Source: an uncultured Collinsella sp.
GTDB lineage: Bacteria; Actinomycetota; Coriobacteriia; Coriobacteriales; Coriobacteriaceae
Reading direction: 5' to 3'
Assembly (NCBI GenBank): GCA_900540095.1
Contig: UQEO01000036.1
Location: 1 to 17,716, forward strand
DNA: 17,716 nt
The notes under the pieces were generated by a model, which saw nothing but the letters and a program-made list of their open reading frames with translations, searched no databases and was not told the origin of the DNA. A program made the translations under genes and the position numbers. This document shows positions 1-7,134 of the stretch, one piece after another (the first letter of the stretch is position 1; each line of letters begins with the position of its first letter).

Positions 1-447
1 GCCTGCCACTGTAGTGGCTCCGGCTCCGAGCTGGTCCGCTTTTCGGTTACCGCACCGGACGACTTGCTGCGCCGTTTTGACGAACAGATCGCGCGCCGCG
101 GCGACGTGGCCAACCGCTCCGAGGCCGTGCGCGACCTGATTCGCGCCTCGATCGCCAAGGAGCAGATGCGCACGCCCGACGAGCATGTTATCGGGTCGCT
201 CACCATGATCTACGACCACCATACCGGCGACCTGACGCGCCGTCTGGACGAAGTGCAGCACGACTACACCGACGAGATCGTATCGACCATGCACGTGCAT
301 CTGGATCACCACAACTGCTTGGAGATTCTGGCGCTCAAGGGTCGCGGCGAGCGCGTCTACGAACTAGCCGACCGCCTGCTGGGCCTGCGCGGCGTTAAGC
401 ACGGCGAGCTCACGTGCGCCGCCACCAAGCAGAGCCTGGGGCTGTAG
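1..447 (+). CDS. nikR: Nickel-responsive regulator NikR (5' end outside window)
   Basis: This is a ribbon-helix-helix DNA-binding repressor that senses Ni(II) and usually controls nickel uptake or nickel-enzyme genes. The reading frame is open back to the first base, so the true start lies upstream; a TTG at 64 is only an internal codon. The N-terminal part (visible residues 10-50) has the RHH core with an NRSEAVRDLIR segment, as in NikR. The C-terminal ACT-like nickel domain has Q-H-D-Y followed by HVHLDHHNC. Counted from the codon at 64, these are H66, H77, H79 and C85. Their spacing of 11, 2 and 6 matches the H76/H87/H89/C95 nickel site of E. coli NikR exactly. It sits directly upstream of the hyp hydrogenase-maturation genes, which fits nickel-dependent control. 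No GTATGA-type operator is visible in the window. Identification is firm; the regulon is inferred. Confidence 0.93.
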   Translation, partial: ACHCSGSGSELVRFSVTAPDDLLRRFDEQIARRGDVANRSEAVRDLIRASIAKEQMRTPDEHVIGSLTMIYDHHTGDLTRRLDEVQHDYTDEIVSTMHVHLDHHNCLEILALKGRGERVYELADRLLGLRGVKHGELTCAATKQSLGL

Positions 448-469
448 CGGGATTTCCCGCAGCGCACCT

Positions 470-545
470 GCCAAAAAGGGACAGGGTTGTTTTGACAGGT
501 CTAGAAGTTTTACCTACCAAAATAAACCTGTCCTTTTTTGGTCGG
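470..545 (+). terminator. Imperfect palindrome after nikR, terminator-like, repeat family A
   Basis: Two arms of about 30 nt (470-499 and 515-545) are near reverse complements. The left arm carries CCAAAAAGGGACAGG and the right arm AAACCTGTCCTTTTTTGG. The fold ends in a run of six T after GGACAGG/CCTGTCC pairing, so as + strand RNA it looks like an intrinsic terminator for nikR. The right arm also recurs at 8740-8775 with few changes, so it belongs to a dispersed repeat family. It ends only about 8 nt before the hypF ribosome binding site. Confidence 0.6.
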
Positions 546-564
546 TTTTGATGAGGAGTGTCGC

Positions 565-3249
565 ATGCGGCATGTGCATATTCATGTGACGGGCATTGTG
601 CAGGGCGTTGGCATGCGGCCGTTTGTGTATCGCGAGGCCATGGCGCATGGCATTTGCGGATGGGTGCTCAACGCGGGCGACGGCGTGCATATCGAGGCGC
701 ACGCTCCGGCCGATGCGCTCGATGCTTTTGTTGCCGCGCTTTCTGAGCATGCGCCTGCGGCAGCCCGCGTAGAGCATGTCGAGGTTGTGGACCTGGCAGC
801 CAACGGTTGGGATACCGCCAATGAGCAGGGCTTTCGCATCGTAGCGTCGCAGGATCAGACCGCGCACACGACGCTCGTCTCGCCCGATATCGCTACCTGT
901 GACGATTGCCTGCGCGAGTTGTTCGATCCCGCCGACCGACGCTATCACTACCCCTTTATCAACTGCACTAATTGCGGCCCACGCTTTACCATCATCCGAT
1001 CGCTGCCGTATGACCGAGCGGCTACCTCGATGGACCGTTTCCCCATGTGCCCCGCCTGCGCCGCAGAGTATGCCGATCCACTCGACCGGCGTTTTCACGC
1101 GCAGCCCGATGCCTGCTTTGATTGCGGGCCGCATATTACGTGGCGCGAGGCTGTAAACGGCAATGCGTGCGGGAATTCGTCCGCGACACCGGCCGTCGGC
1201 ACCACACGCGAGGCCAGCGACGCTATCATCGAGCGCTGCGTTGAGCTGCTGGCCAGCGGTGGCATCGTCGCCATCAAGGGCCTGGGCGGATTCCATCTAG
1301 CCTGTGACGCTGCCAACGAGCAGGCGGTGGCCGAGTTGCGCCGTCGCAAACGCCGCAGCAACAAACCACTTGCCGTCATGGTACGCAGTCTTGCTGATAC
1401 CGAGCGCCTGTGTCATATCGACGATGCTGAACGCGATCTGCTCGCTGGCAGTATCCGCCCCATCGTGCTGCTGCGCCGGCGCACTGTTAGCGAGGACAAC
1501 GACGGTTCCCCCGACATCCTCGCCCTCGCGCCATCTGTCGCGCACGACCTGCCCGAGCTCGGCGTCATGCTCCCCTATACGCCGCTTCAACATCTGTTGC
1601 TTGCCGCGGCAGAAGTCTGCGGTATGCACGCGCTCGTCATGACCAGCGGAAACCTGAGCGAAGAACCCATCGAGACCGACGACGACCTTGCCTGGGAACA
1701 CCTCGTTGCTGCCGGCATCGCCGACGCGTTGCTCGGTAACGACCGCGCGATCCTCTCGCGCTACGACGACTCTGTAGTGCGCGTGGTCGACGGCGCCATT
1801 ATGCCCGTTCGCCGCGCTCGCGGATATGCACCCCAGCCGCTACCGTTGCCGGCGCTCGACGGCGCTCCGTCCTGCGTGCTAGCCTGCGGGCCACAACAAA
1901 AGGCCACGATTGCGCTCGCGCGTGAAGGGACGAACGGCAAGACAACCTGTTTTGTGTCGCAGCATATCGGCGATGTTGAAAACGGCGGGACCTTCGATGT
2001 CTGGAACGCCGCGCGCACGCGCTTGGAAGATCTCTTTGACTTGGCGCCCGCCGCCTTGGCCTGCGATGTGCACCCCAGCTATCTATCGGGCCAGTGGGCG
2101 CGCGAGCAGGCGCGAAAATGCAATCTGCCGCTCGTCGAGGTGCAGCACCATCATGCGCATATCGCGAGCGTAATGGCCGAGGCCATCGCCGCGGGCCAGC
2201 TTACAACCGACGCGCGCGTCCTTGGCATCGCCTTTGACGGCACCGGTGCCGGCACCGATGGGACCATTTGGGGCGGCGAGTTTCTTGTTGCCAGCCTTGG
2301 CGGCTTTGAGCGCGCCGCGCATTTGCGCACCTGGGCGCTCCCCGGTGGGGCGGCCTCCGTGCGCGACGCCCGCCGCAACGCCTTTGCCCTGCTCAGTGAG
2401 CTCGGCCTGCTCGAGCACCCAGGTGCCGCTCGGCTTTTGGACAGCCTCGACGAGCAAACGCGCAGCGTGACAGCCACCATGATCGAGCGCGGCATCAACA
2501 GCCCGCGTACCAGCAGCATGGGGCGTCTCTTTGATGCCGCGGCAGCGATTCTGGGCATCTGCGACAAGGCAACCTACGAGGGCGAACCCGCCATAGAACT
2601 CGAAGCCGCCGCCTGGCGCGCGCTCGACAACGAAATCGCCCATGTTCCCGACGATAAAGACGGCCGTTCCGCATCTGACCCATTGCGGCTGGACAGTTTG
2701 TTCAGATTTGTATTAAATACAGACCCTCTAACCAACGGTTTTGGCTCAGATTACCCCGAAGAGGGCTCTCCAGGCGCCTCATTTGCGTCTAATTTGCCCG
2801 TCGGATACCACAAATCAACCCATTCGGGGACCTCGCAGACAATCTATGCCACCCATTGCTGCTCTAAAAAGTACAAATCTGAACTAACTGTCCAAGCAAC
2901 CTCGAGCAGGCCTCTCGTCCTGGACCCCAGCTCACTTTTTAAGGCGCTTTTGGAGGGAATCAGGGCCGGCGTGCCCGCCGACAAGCTCGCACTCGGCTTC
3001 CATGTCGCCGTTACGCGCTCTTCGGCACGAATCGCACGCGAAATCTGCACGCGCGAAGGCATCGATACCGTCGCGCTCTCGGGCGGCGTGTTCATGAACC
3101 GACTTCTGCTTCAGCTTCTCACCCGCGAGCTCAAAAGCGCAGGCTTTACTGTCCTTGTCCCCCACACCGTACCCGTCAATGACGGCTGCATCGCCTACGG
3201 TCAGGCAGCAGTCGCACGCACTCGCCTCGCACAGGTCGCGCCACAATAG
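565..3249 (+). CDS. hypF: Carbamoyltransferase HypF, [NiFe]-hydrogenase maturation
   Basis: HypF makes carbamoyl-adenylate from carbamoyl phosphate and ATP and loads the carbamoyl group onto the C-terminal Cys of HypE, the source of the CN ligands. The start is the ATG at 565, preceded by a GAGGAG ribosome site at 553-558; an in-frame TTG at 538 lies inside the upstream repeat and is not used here. Domains in order: acylphosphatase (residues 1-90, VQGVGMRPF), paired CxxC zinc fingers from C112, YrdC-like domain (about 225-415, KGLGGFHLACDA), and Kae1/TsaD-like domain with HHHAH near residue 528 and ALSGGVFMN near 840. At 894 aa it is clearly longer than the usual 750 or so. Part of the excess is an AT-richer in-frame segment, residues 709-777, bounded by inverted repeats (separate entry). 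That segment falls between YEGEPAIELE and DPSSLFKALLEG, a variable linker, so activity may survive. It precedes hypC by 131 bp. Confidence 0.95.
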   Translation: MRHVHIHVTGIVQGVGMRPFVYREAMAHGICGWVLNAGDGVHIEAHAPADALDAFVAALSEHAPAAARVEHVEVVDLAANGWDTANEQGFRIVASQDQTAHTTLVSPDIATCDDCLRELFDPADRRYHYPFINCTNCGPRFTIIRSLPYDRAATSMDRFPMCPACAAEYADPLDRRFHAQPDACFDCGPHITWREAVNGNACGNSSATPAVGTTREASDAIIERCVELLASGGIVAIKGLGGFHLACDAANEQAVAELRRRKRRSNKPLAVMVRSLADTERLCHIDDAERDLLAGSIRPIVLLRRRTVSEDNDGSPDILALAPSVAHDLPELGVMLPYTPLQHLLLAAAEVCGMHALVMTSGNLSEEPIETDDDLAWEHLVAAGIADALLGNDRAILSRYDDSVVRVVDGAIMPVRRARGYAPQPLPLPALDGAPSCVLACGPQQKATIALAREGTNGKTTCFVSQHIGDVENGGTFDVWNAARTRLEDLFDLAPAALACDVHPSYLSGQWAREQARKCNLPLVEVQHHHAHIASVMAEAIAAGQLTTDARVLGIAFDGTGAGTDGTIWGGEFLVASLGGFERAAHLRTWALPGGAASVRDARRNAFALLSELGLLEHPGAARLLDSLDEQTRSVTATMIERGINSPRTSSMGRLFDAAAAILGICDKATYEGEPAIELEAAAWRALDNEIAHVPDDKDGRSASDPLRLDSLFRFVLNTDPLTNGFGSDYPEEGSPGASFASNLPVGYHKSTHSGTSQTIYATHCCSKKYKSELTVQATSSRPLVLDPSSLFKALLEGIRAGVPADKLALGFHVAVTRSSARIAREICTREGIDTVALSGGVFMNRLLLQLLTRELKSAGFTVLVPHTVPVNDGCIAYGQAAVARTRLAQVAPQ
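2690..2894. mobile_element. MITE-like palindromic insertion inside hypF, read in frame
   Basis: The left end TGGACAGTTTGTTCAGATTT (continuing GTA, 2690-2712) and the right end at 2872-2894 are reverse complements at 22 of 23 positions. A second, inner inverted pair is CCCCGAA (2754-2760) and TTCGGGG (2823-2829). The segment is visibly richer in A and T than flanking hypF. It encodes a run (LDSLFRFVLNTD through KKYKSELTVQ) with no resemblance to HypF proteins, yet the frame stays open through it into the conserved HypF C-terminus. It encodes no transposase, so it would be non-autonomous. No clear target-site duplication was found, so the exact ends are uncertain. Rickettsia palindromic elements are a known precedent for in-frame insertion of this type; kinship with them is not claimed. 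Confidence 0.7.
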
Positions 3250-3380
3250 GCTGTTCGGCCAGCCCGCAAGCCGCCGTCTCACAGGTGTAGCGCGTTTGCC
3301 CGCAGCGCCCGCGAGCGCTACCATCAACTGATGGATTATTGAGCGCCCGTCCAGCGCAAAGCGTATAAAAGGGGAACAAT

Positions 3381-3641
3381 ATGTGCCTTGCCGTTCCCGG
3401 TAAAGTAGTCAAACGCGACGACGACCTCAAGGCCACCGTCGACATGATGGGCATCGAGCGCCCCGTGTCGCTGCGACTCGTGCCGACGGCGCAGGTTGGC
3501 GACTATATTCTCGTACACGCCGGCTTTGGCATCCAGATTGTCGACGAGCAGGAAGCACAGGAAACGCTCGAGCTTGTTAATGCCATGTCCGAGCTGGTCG
3601 AAGAAGACCAGCTGACCACCAACCCGGCGGAGGCTTACTAG
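3381..3641 (+). CDS. hypC: Hydrogenase maturation chaperone HypC
   Basis: HypC is a small chaperone of the HypC/HupF family. It pairs with HypD to carry the Fe(CN)2CO unit and delivers it to the hydrogenase large-subunit precursor. The 86-aa protein starts MCLAVPGKVV, the family signature, with the essential Cys at position 2 exposed after Met removal. An AAAGGGGA ribosome site precedes the ATG. Its TAG stop shares one base with the GTG start of hypD (TAGTG), which implies translational coupling. Length and motif are typical of the family. Confidence 0.96.
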   Translation: MCLAVPGKVVKRDDDLKATVDMMGIERPVSLRLVPTAQVGDYILVHAGFGIQIVDEQEAQETLELVNAMSELVEEDQLTTNPAEAY

Positions 3642-4753
3642 TGGCGCCCGAGCAGCCGGCGCGCTCCGGTATCGATTTCTCGGCATTCCGCGATCCCAAG
3701 CTGGCTCGCGAGCTCATCGAGCGCATTCATGAGCTTGTCGGCGACCGCACCATCAACCTTATGGAAGTCTGCGGCACGCATACCGTGAGCATCGGGCGCT
3801 ATGGCTTTCGCTCCATTATGCCGGCCGGGCTCAAGCTGCTGAGCGGCCCGGGCTGCCCCGTCTGCGTCACCGCCAACCGCGACATCGACCACGCAATCGC
3901 GCTCGCCAACATAGACGGCGCCATCATCACCACCTTTGGCGACATGATGCGCGTGCCCGGATCATCCACCTCGCTCGCTGCGCAAAAGGCGGCGGGGCGC
4001 GATATCCGTATCGTCTATTCCCCGCTCGACGCGCTCGACATTGCCGAGCAAAACCCTGATCGCCCGGTCATTTTTATGGGCGTGGGCTTTGAGACTACGA
4101 CGCCCACCATCGCCGCCGCCATCTTGGAGGCCGAGGCGCGCGGGCTTTTGAACTTCTCGGTCTATTGCGCCCACAAGGCCACGCCGCCGGCGTTGCGCGC
4201 CATCGCCAACGACCCCGAGACCACCATCGACGGCTTTATCCTGCCGGGCCACGTCGCCACCATCACGGGCTTGGTGCCCTTTAGCTTTTTGGTCGACGAA
4301 TTCAATACCCCGGGCGTGGTCACGGGATTTGAACCGGTCGATATCCTGCAGGGCATCTGCATGCTGGTCCAGATGGTTGTCGAGGACAGGTCGGTGATTG
4401 ACAACGCCTACCGCCGTGGCGTCAACGCAGACGGCAATCCCGTGGCGCGCCAGCTGGTCGAGCAGGTGTTTGAGCCGTGCGATACCACATGGCGCGGGCT
4501 GGGGCTGATTGCCAACTCGGGCCTTTCCATCCGCCCCGAGTTCTCGCGCTTTGATGCCCGCGCTCGCTTTGACGTGCCCGTTGAGGCGACGGTCGAGCCG
4601 CGCGGGTGCCGCTGCGGCGACGTGCTGCGCGGGGCCATTGCGCCGAGCAGCTGCCCGCTCTTTGGCCGCACCTGCACGCCCGAGCACCCCGTCGGCCCGT
4701 GCATGGTGAGCTCCGAGGGCAGCTGCGCGGCGTACTACCGCTACCGCGACTAG
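3641..4753 (+). CDS. hypD: Hydrogenase maturation Fe-S protein HypD
   Basis: HypD is the [4Fe-4S] scaffold on which, together with HypC, the Fe(CN)2CO cofactor is assembled. The 370-aa protein starts at a GTG overlapping the hypC stop. The signature motifs are present: MEVCGTHT with C44, and GPGCPVCV with C72 and C75, matching the E. coli C41/C69/C72 set. A FGDMMRVPG segment and GVGFETTTPT follow. The cysteine-rich C-terminus (RGCRCGDVLRG, SSCPLFGRTC, GPCMVSSEGSC) is where the cluster ligands lie in this family. Nothing is missing or truncated. It forms a tight unit with hypC, and hypE follows after 48 bp. Confidence 0.96.
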   Translation: MAPEQPARSGIDFSAFRDPKLARELIERIHELVGDRTINLMEVCGTHTVSIGRYGFRSIMPAGLKLLSGPGCPVCVTANRDIDHAIALANIDGAIITTFGDMMRVPGSSTSLAAQKAAGRDIRIVYSPLDALDIAEQNPDRPVIFMGVGFETTTPTIAAAILEAEARGLLNFSVYCAHKATPPALRAIANDPETTIDGFILPGHVATITGLVPFSFLVDEFNTPGVVTGFEPVDILQGICMLVQMVVEDRSVIDNAYRRGVNADGNPVARQLVEQVFEPCDTTWRGLGLIANSGLSIRPEFSRFDARARFDVPVEATVEPRGCRCGDVLRGAIAPSSCPLFGRTCTPEHPVGPCMVSSEGSCAAYYRYRD

Positions 4754-4801
4754 CCCGGGCACACCCGCACACCGGCACCACCCACGATTGGAGTTTTCGA
4801 T

Positions 4802-5836
4802 ATGTCCCATAGCGTTACCGATAGCACCGTCCTGCTGGGCCACGGCTCCGGCGGCCAGATGATGAAACGCATCATCGATGAGGTCTTTTTGGATGCCTTT
4901 GGGTCGCCCGAGCTGCTCGAAGGCAACGATGCCGGCGTCGCCGCGCTGCCCGCGAGCGGGCGCATCGCCATGTCGACCGACAGCTTTGTAGTCTCGCCGC
5001 AGTTCTTCCCCGGTGGCAACATCGGCCGCCTCGCCGTGTGCGGAACCGTCAACGACGTCGCGACCTCGGGCGCCAACGTGCGCTACCTGTCGTGCGGCTT
5101 TATCCTCGAAGAGGGCTATCCCATGGATAGGCTCCGCCAGATTGTGCAGACGATGGCCGAGACGGCGCACGAGGCGGGCGTGTCCATAATCACGGGCGAC
5201 ACCAAGGTGGTCGAGCGCGGCGGGGCCGACGGCGTCTATATCAATACCGCCGGCGTGGGCGAGGTGTCTGCGGGCGTGGCGCTCAGCGGCGCAAACTGCC
5301 AGCCCGGCGATGTCATCCTGGTCTCGGGTACACTGGGCGACCACGGCATCGCTATCATGAGCCAACGCGAGGGTCTGGCGTTTTCGAGCACCATCGAAAG
5401 CGACGCCGCGCCGCTCAACCACCTGATTGCCGATGTGCTTTCCGCAGCACCCGACACACGCTGCTTCCGCGACCCCACGCGCGGTGGCCTGGCCTCGACG
5501 CTCAACGAGTTTGCGCAGGCCAGCGGCGTTGCCATGGAGATCGACGAGGATGCCGTGCCCGTGCGTCCCGACGTGCAGGCCGCCTGCGAGATGCTCGGCT
5601 ACGATGTGCTGCAGGTGGCAAACGAGGGCAAGATGGTTGCCGTCGTGCCGGCCGAGCAAGCCGATGCCGCGCTGAGCGCCATGCGCGCCGCCCGCTACGG
5701 CGAGAATGCCGCCATCATCGGCCGCGTGCTGCCACTTGCCGAGGGCGCCCATCCCGCCGTGCGCGTGCGCACCGGCTGGGGCTCGACCCGCATCCTCGAC
5801 ATGCTCGTAGGAGAGCAGCTGCCGAGAATTTGCTAA
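4802..5836 (+). CDS. hypE: Carbamoyl dehydratase HypE, [NiFe]-hydrogenase maturation
   Basis: HypE accepts the carbamoyl group from HypF on its C-terminal cysteine and dehydrates it with ATP to a thiocyanate, the CN donor for the iron. The 344-aa protein belongs to the PurM/AIR-synthase-like superfamily. It shows the N-terminal GHGSGG motif (residues 13-18), the Asp-rich ATP region (GNDAGVAAL, STDSFVVSPQFFPGGNIG), and ends in PRIC with C344 as the last residue, the functional carboxy-terminal Cys. A TTGGAG ribosome site precedes the ATG. It is the last hyp gene here; hypA and hypB are not in the window. Confidence 0.96.
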   Translation: MSHSVTDSTVLLGHGSGGQMMKRIIDEVFLDAFGSPELLEGNDAGVAALPASGRIAMSTDSFVVSPQFFPGGNIGRLAVCGTVNDVATSGANVRYLSCGFILEEGYPMDRLRQIVQTMAETAHEAGVSIITGDTKVVERGGADGVYINTAGVGEVSAGVALSGANCQPGDVILVSGTLGDHGIAIMSQREGLAFSSTIESDAAPLNHLIADVLSAAPDTRCFRDPTRGGLASTLNEFAQASGVAMEIDEDAVPVRPDVQAACEMLGYDVLQVANEGKMVAVVPAEQADAALSAMRAARYGENAAIIGRVLPLAEGAHPAVRVRTGWGSTRILDMLVGEQLPRIC

Positions 5837-5941
5837 CGACAAAGGCTCAGGGCTATTAAAGATATTCAGATTCCAAACATGCCCGGCACGCATGCCCAGT
5901 ATCATGGGGTGCGTTTTACAACTCAAGCGGCAGGAGCACCC

Positions 5942-6610
5942 ATGGCAGCAGCTTTTTCCCATGTGATCTTTGACCTGGACGGCACCATTCTCAACACGCT
6001 CGAGGACCTGGCGGCCGCCGGCAACCATACCTGCGAGGCGCACGGCTGGCCCACGTTTGCCGTTGACGAGTACCGCTACAAGGTGGGAAACGGCATGCTC
6101 AAGCTGGTTGAGCGCTTTATGCCCGCCGAGTACGCAGGCGACGGCCGCATGTTTGAGCAGACGCTTGCCGAGTTTAGGGCTTACTACGGCGAGCACAAGG
6201 AAGACCACACCGCTCCCTATGCCGGCACGATCGAGATGCTCGACCGCTTGCGCGCCGCGGGCGTTCAGCTTGCCGTGCTCACTAACAAGGACCACGTCTC
6301 GGCGGCTTCGCTTATCGAAAAGTATTTTGGTTCCAAGCGCTTTGCGCTGGTGCAGGGCCGTGTCGATGCGTTTCCGCCCAAGCCCGAAGCACCCGTCACG
6401 CTGCATGTGATGGAAGAGCTAGGCGCCGACCCGGCGACCACGCTCTACGTAGGCGATTCCAATGTCGATATCCTGACCGGCCACAACGCCGGCCTTAAGA
6501 GTGCGGGCGTCAGCTGGGGTTTCCGCGGCCGCGCAGAGCTGGAAGCCACCGGCGCCGACTACGTGGTGGACACCCAGGCAGAGCTCGCAGCGCTGATCCT
6601 GGGCGAGTAA
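5942..6610 (+). CDS. HAD-superfamily hydrolase, phosphoglycolate phosphatase-like
   Basis: This is a 222-aa haloacid-dehalogenase-type phosphatase. I chose the ATG at 5942 because AGGAG lies 6 nt upstream (5932-5936) and the protein then begins MAAAFSHVIFDLDGT, as family members do; an in-frame ATG at 5879 has no ribosome site. Motif I is FDLDGT (nucleophile D11, general acid D13), motif II LTNKD, motif III the Lys in PPKPEAP, and motif IV GDSNVD. A helical cap domain sits between motifs I and II, which fits the Gph/PpaX subgroup. The substrate could be 2-phosphoglycolate or another small phosphate ester or pyrophosphate; sequence alone does not settle this. It lies 105 bp after hypE, and a role in hydrogenase maturation is not implied. 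Confidence 0.85.
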   Translation: MAAAFSHVIFDLDGTILNTLEDLAAAGNHTCEAHGWPTFAVDEYRYKVGNGMLKLVERFMPAEYAGDGRMFEQTLAEFRAYYGEHKEDHTAPYAGTIEMLDRLRAAGVQLAVLTNKDHVSAASLIEKYFGSKRFALVQGRVDAFPPKPEAPVTLHVMEELGADPATTLYVGDSNVDILTGHNAGLKSAGVSWGFRGRAELEATGADYVVDTQAELAALILGE

Positions 6611-6652
6611 CGAGCGACACTGCTTAACGCAGCTGCGACAATTCTTCCGCGC

Positions 6653-6822
6653 GGAAAGCGCATCCCGTTTTGAAGCTCCGGAATGGGATGCGCTTTCCGT
6701 TTGAGGCGCATCAGGGAAACCGCATCCCACTTCAGAGCAATATTCCGGGTCGCAGTTTCCGCAACCCACCCCATCCGGAAAATGCGACCCACTATTCGGC
6801 CAAAAACCGGGTCGCGGTTTCC
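6653..6822. repeat. Three 46-nt palindromes at exact 62-bp pitch
   Basis: Palindromes occupy 6653-6698, 6715-6760 and 6777-6822. Each is 46 nt and they are separated by 16-nt spacers. The consensus arms are GGAAANNGCRWCCC and its reverse complement. The first is perfect over 14 bp (GGAAAGCGCATCCC / GGGATGCGCTTTCC). The third pairs GCGACCC with GGGTCGC plus GGAAA with TTTCC. The second is mixed, with one arm of each type. This looks like a REP/BIME-like hairpin cluster after the HAD gene. No gene is evident; an overlapping small open frame at 6670-6951 consists of the repeats and is not accepted as coding. Confidence 0.8.
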
Positions 6823-6849
6823 CAAGCACTCGGTGCAACGCTGGCACAA

Positions 6850-6895
6850 GGAGTGTCCCCAACTGCCGGCAGAAAAGGAACGTCCCCAGCTGCCG
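6850..6895. repeat. REP-like hairpin repeat, family B copy 1
   Basis: GAGTGTCCCCAACTGCC is followed by AAGGAACGTCCCCAGCTGCC. CGGCAG at 6867-6872 can pair with CTGCCG at 6890-6895, leaving ACGTCCCC in the loop. The first half and the ACGTCCCC half recur at 13051-13096 (GAGTGTCTCCAACT, then ACGTCCCC). A CCAATGACTAC at 6901-6911 just downstream matches the arm of copy 2 at 10341-10349. The form resembles REP sequences moved by RAYT/Y1 transposases elsewhere in the genome, but no transposase is in this window. Confidence 0.6.
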
Positions 6896-6973
6896 CCTTC
6901 CCAATGACTACTTCAGCGATGGCAACGTCGCAGGTAAAAGTGCCACTTTAAGCCAACCAAGGGAACGACGTTG

Positions 6974-7131
6974 TTTTGGCAACGACAGCGAAAGCCCGCC
7001 AGAGCGAGCAAGGTGCCTTGAAACAAGGCGGCATTGACCTTTTGGTCATGCCGCCGAAGTTGAAAGGCAGATTGCCGCTCTGGCGGGCTTGCAGCGTCGA
7101 GCAGTTGCGGCGTTTGGTAAAACGCCGCAAC
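6974..7131 (+). repeat. Composite structured element D, copy 1 (99-nt hairpin plus GC hairpin)
   Basis: The order is TTTTGGCAACG (6974-6984), a 7-nt spacer, a 99-nt imperfect hairpin (6992-7090), the conserved CAGCGTCGA, and a perfect 12-bp hairpin (7104-7115 / 7120-7131, loop GGTA). In the long hairpin the stems are 6992-7004/7078-7090 (13 bp), 7008-7011/7072-7075, 7014-7019/7064-7069 (TGCCTT/AAGGCA), AAC/GTT, and 7027-7039/7044-7055 with one unpaired T. Copy 2 (10377-10531) has the same lengths and loops but different stem sequences. The element begins 4 nt past the stop of the minus-strand lipoprotein gene and fills a convergent intergenic region. The strand is given as + because one stem pair is G-U and the tandem GA mismatches are on that strand. 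The terminal GC hairpin may also act as a terminator, though no T-run follows on either side. Confidence 0.75.
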
Positions 7132-7134
7132 GAA

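Noticed and set aside
1..600. NikR operator of the GTATGA-N16-TCATAC type
   Set aside because: No such pair was found near nikR or hypF; the visible inverted repeat there is the family A repeat.
3363..3380. TATAAA upstream of hypC as a -10 promoter box
   Set aside because: It lies so close to the ATG that the transcript would start past the ribosome site, and no -35 box lies at suitable spacing.
3962..6406. 814-codon open frame on the minus strand
   Set aside because: It is antisense to hypD, hypE and the HAD gene, all of which are firmly identified. The low-complexity His/Ala/Gly/Arg composition is that of a GC-rich shadow frame.
6653..6822. CRISPR array
   Set aside because: There are only three units, the repeats are full palindromes with imperfect identity, the spacers are only 16 nt, and there are no cas genes.
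6670..6951. Possible small gene of 93 codons on the plus strand
   Set aside because: It lies entirely in the palindrome array and REP-like repeats, and no ribosome site was found.
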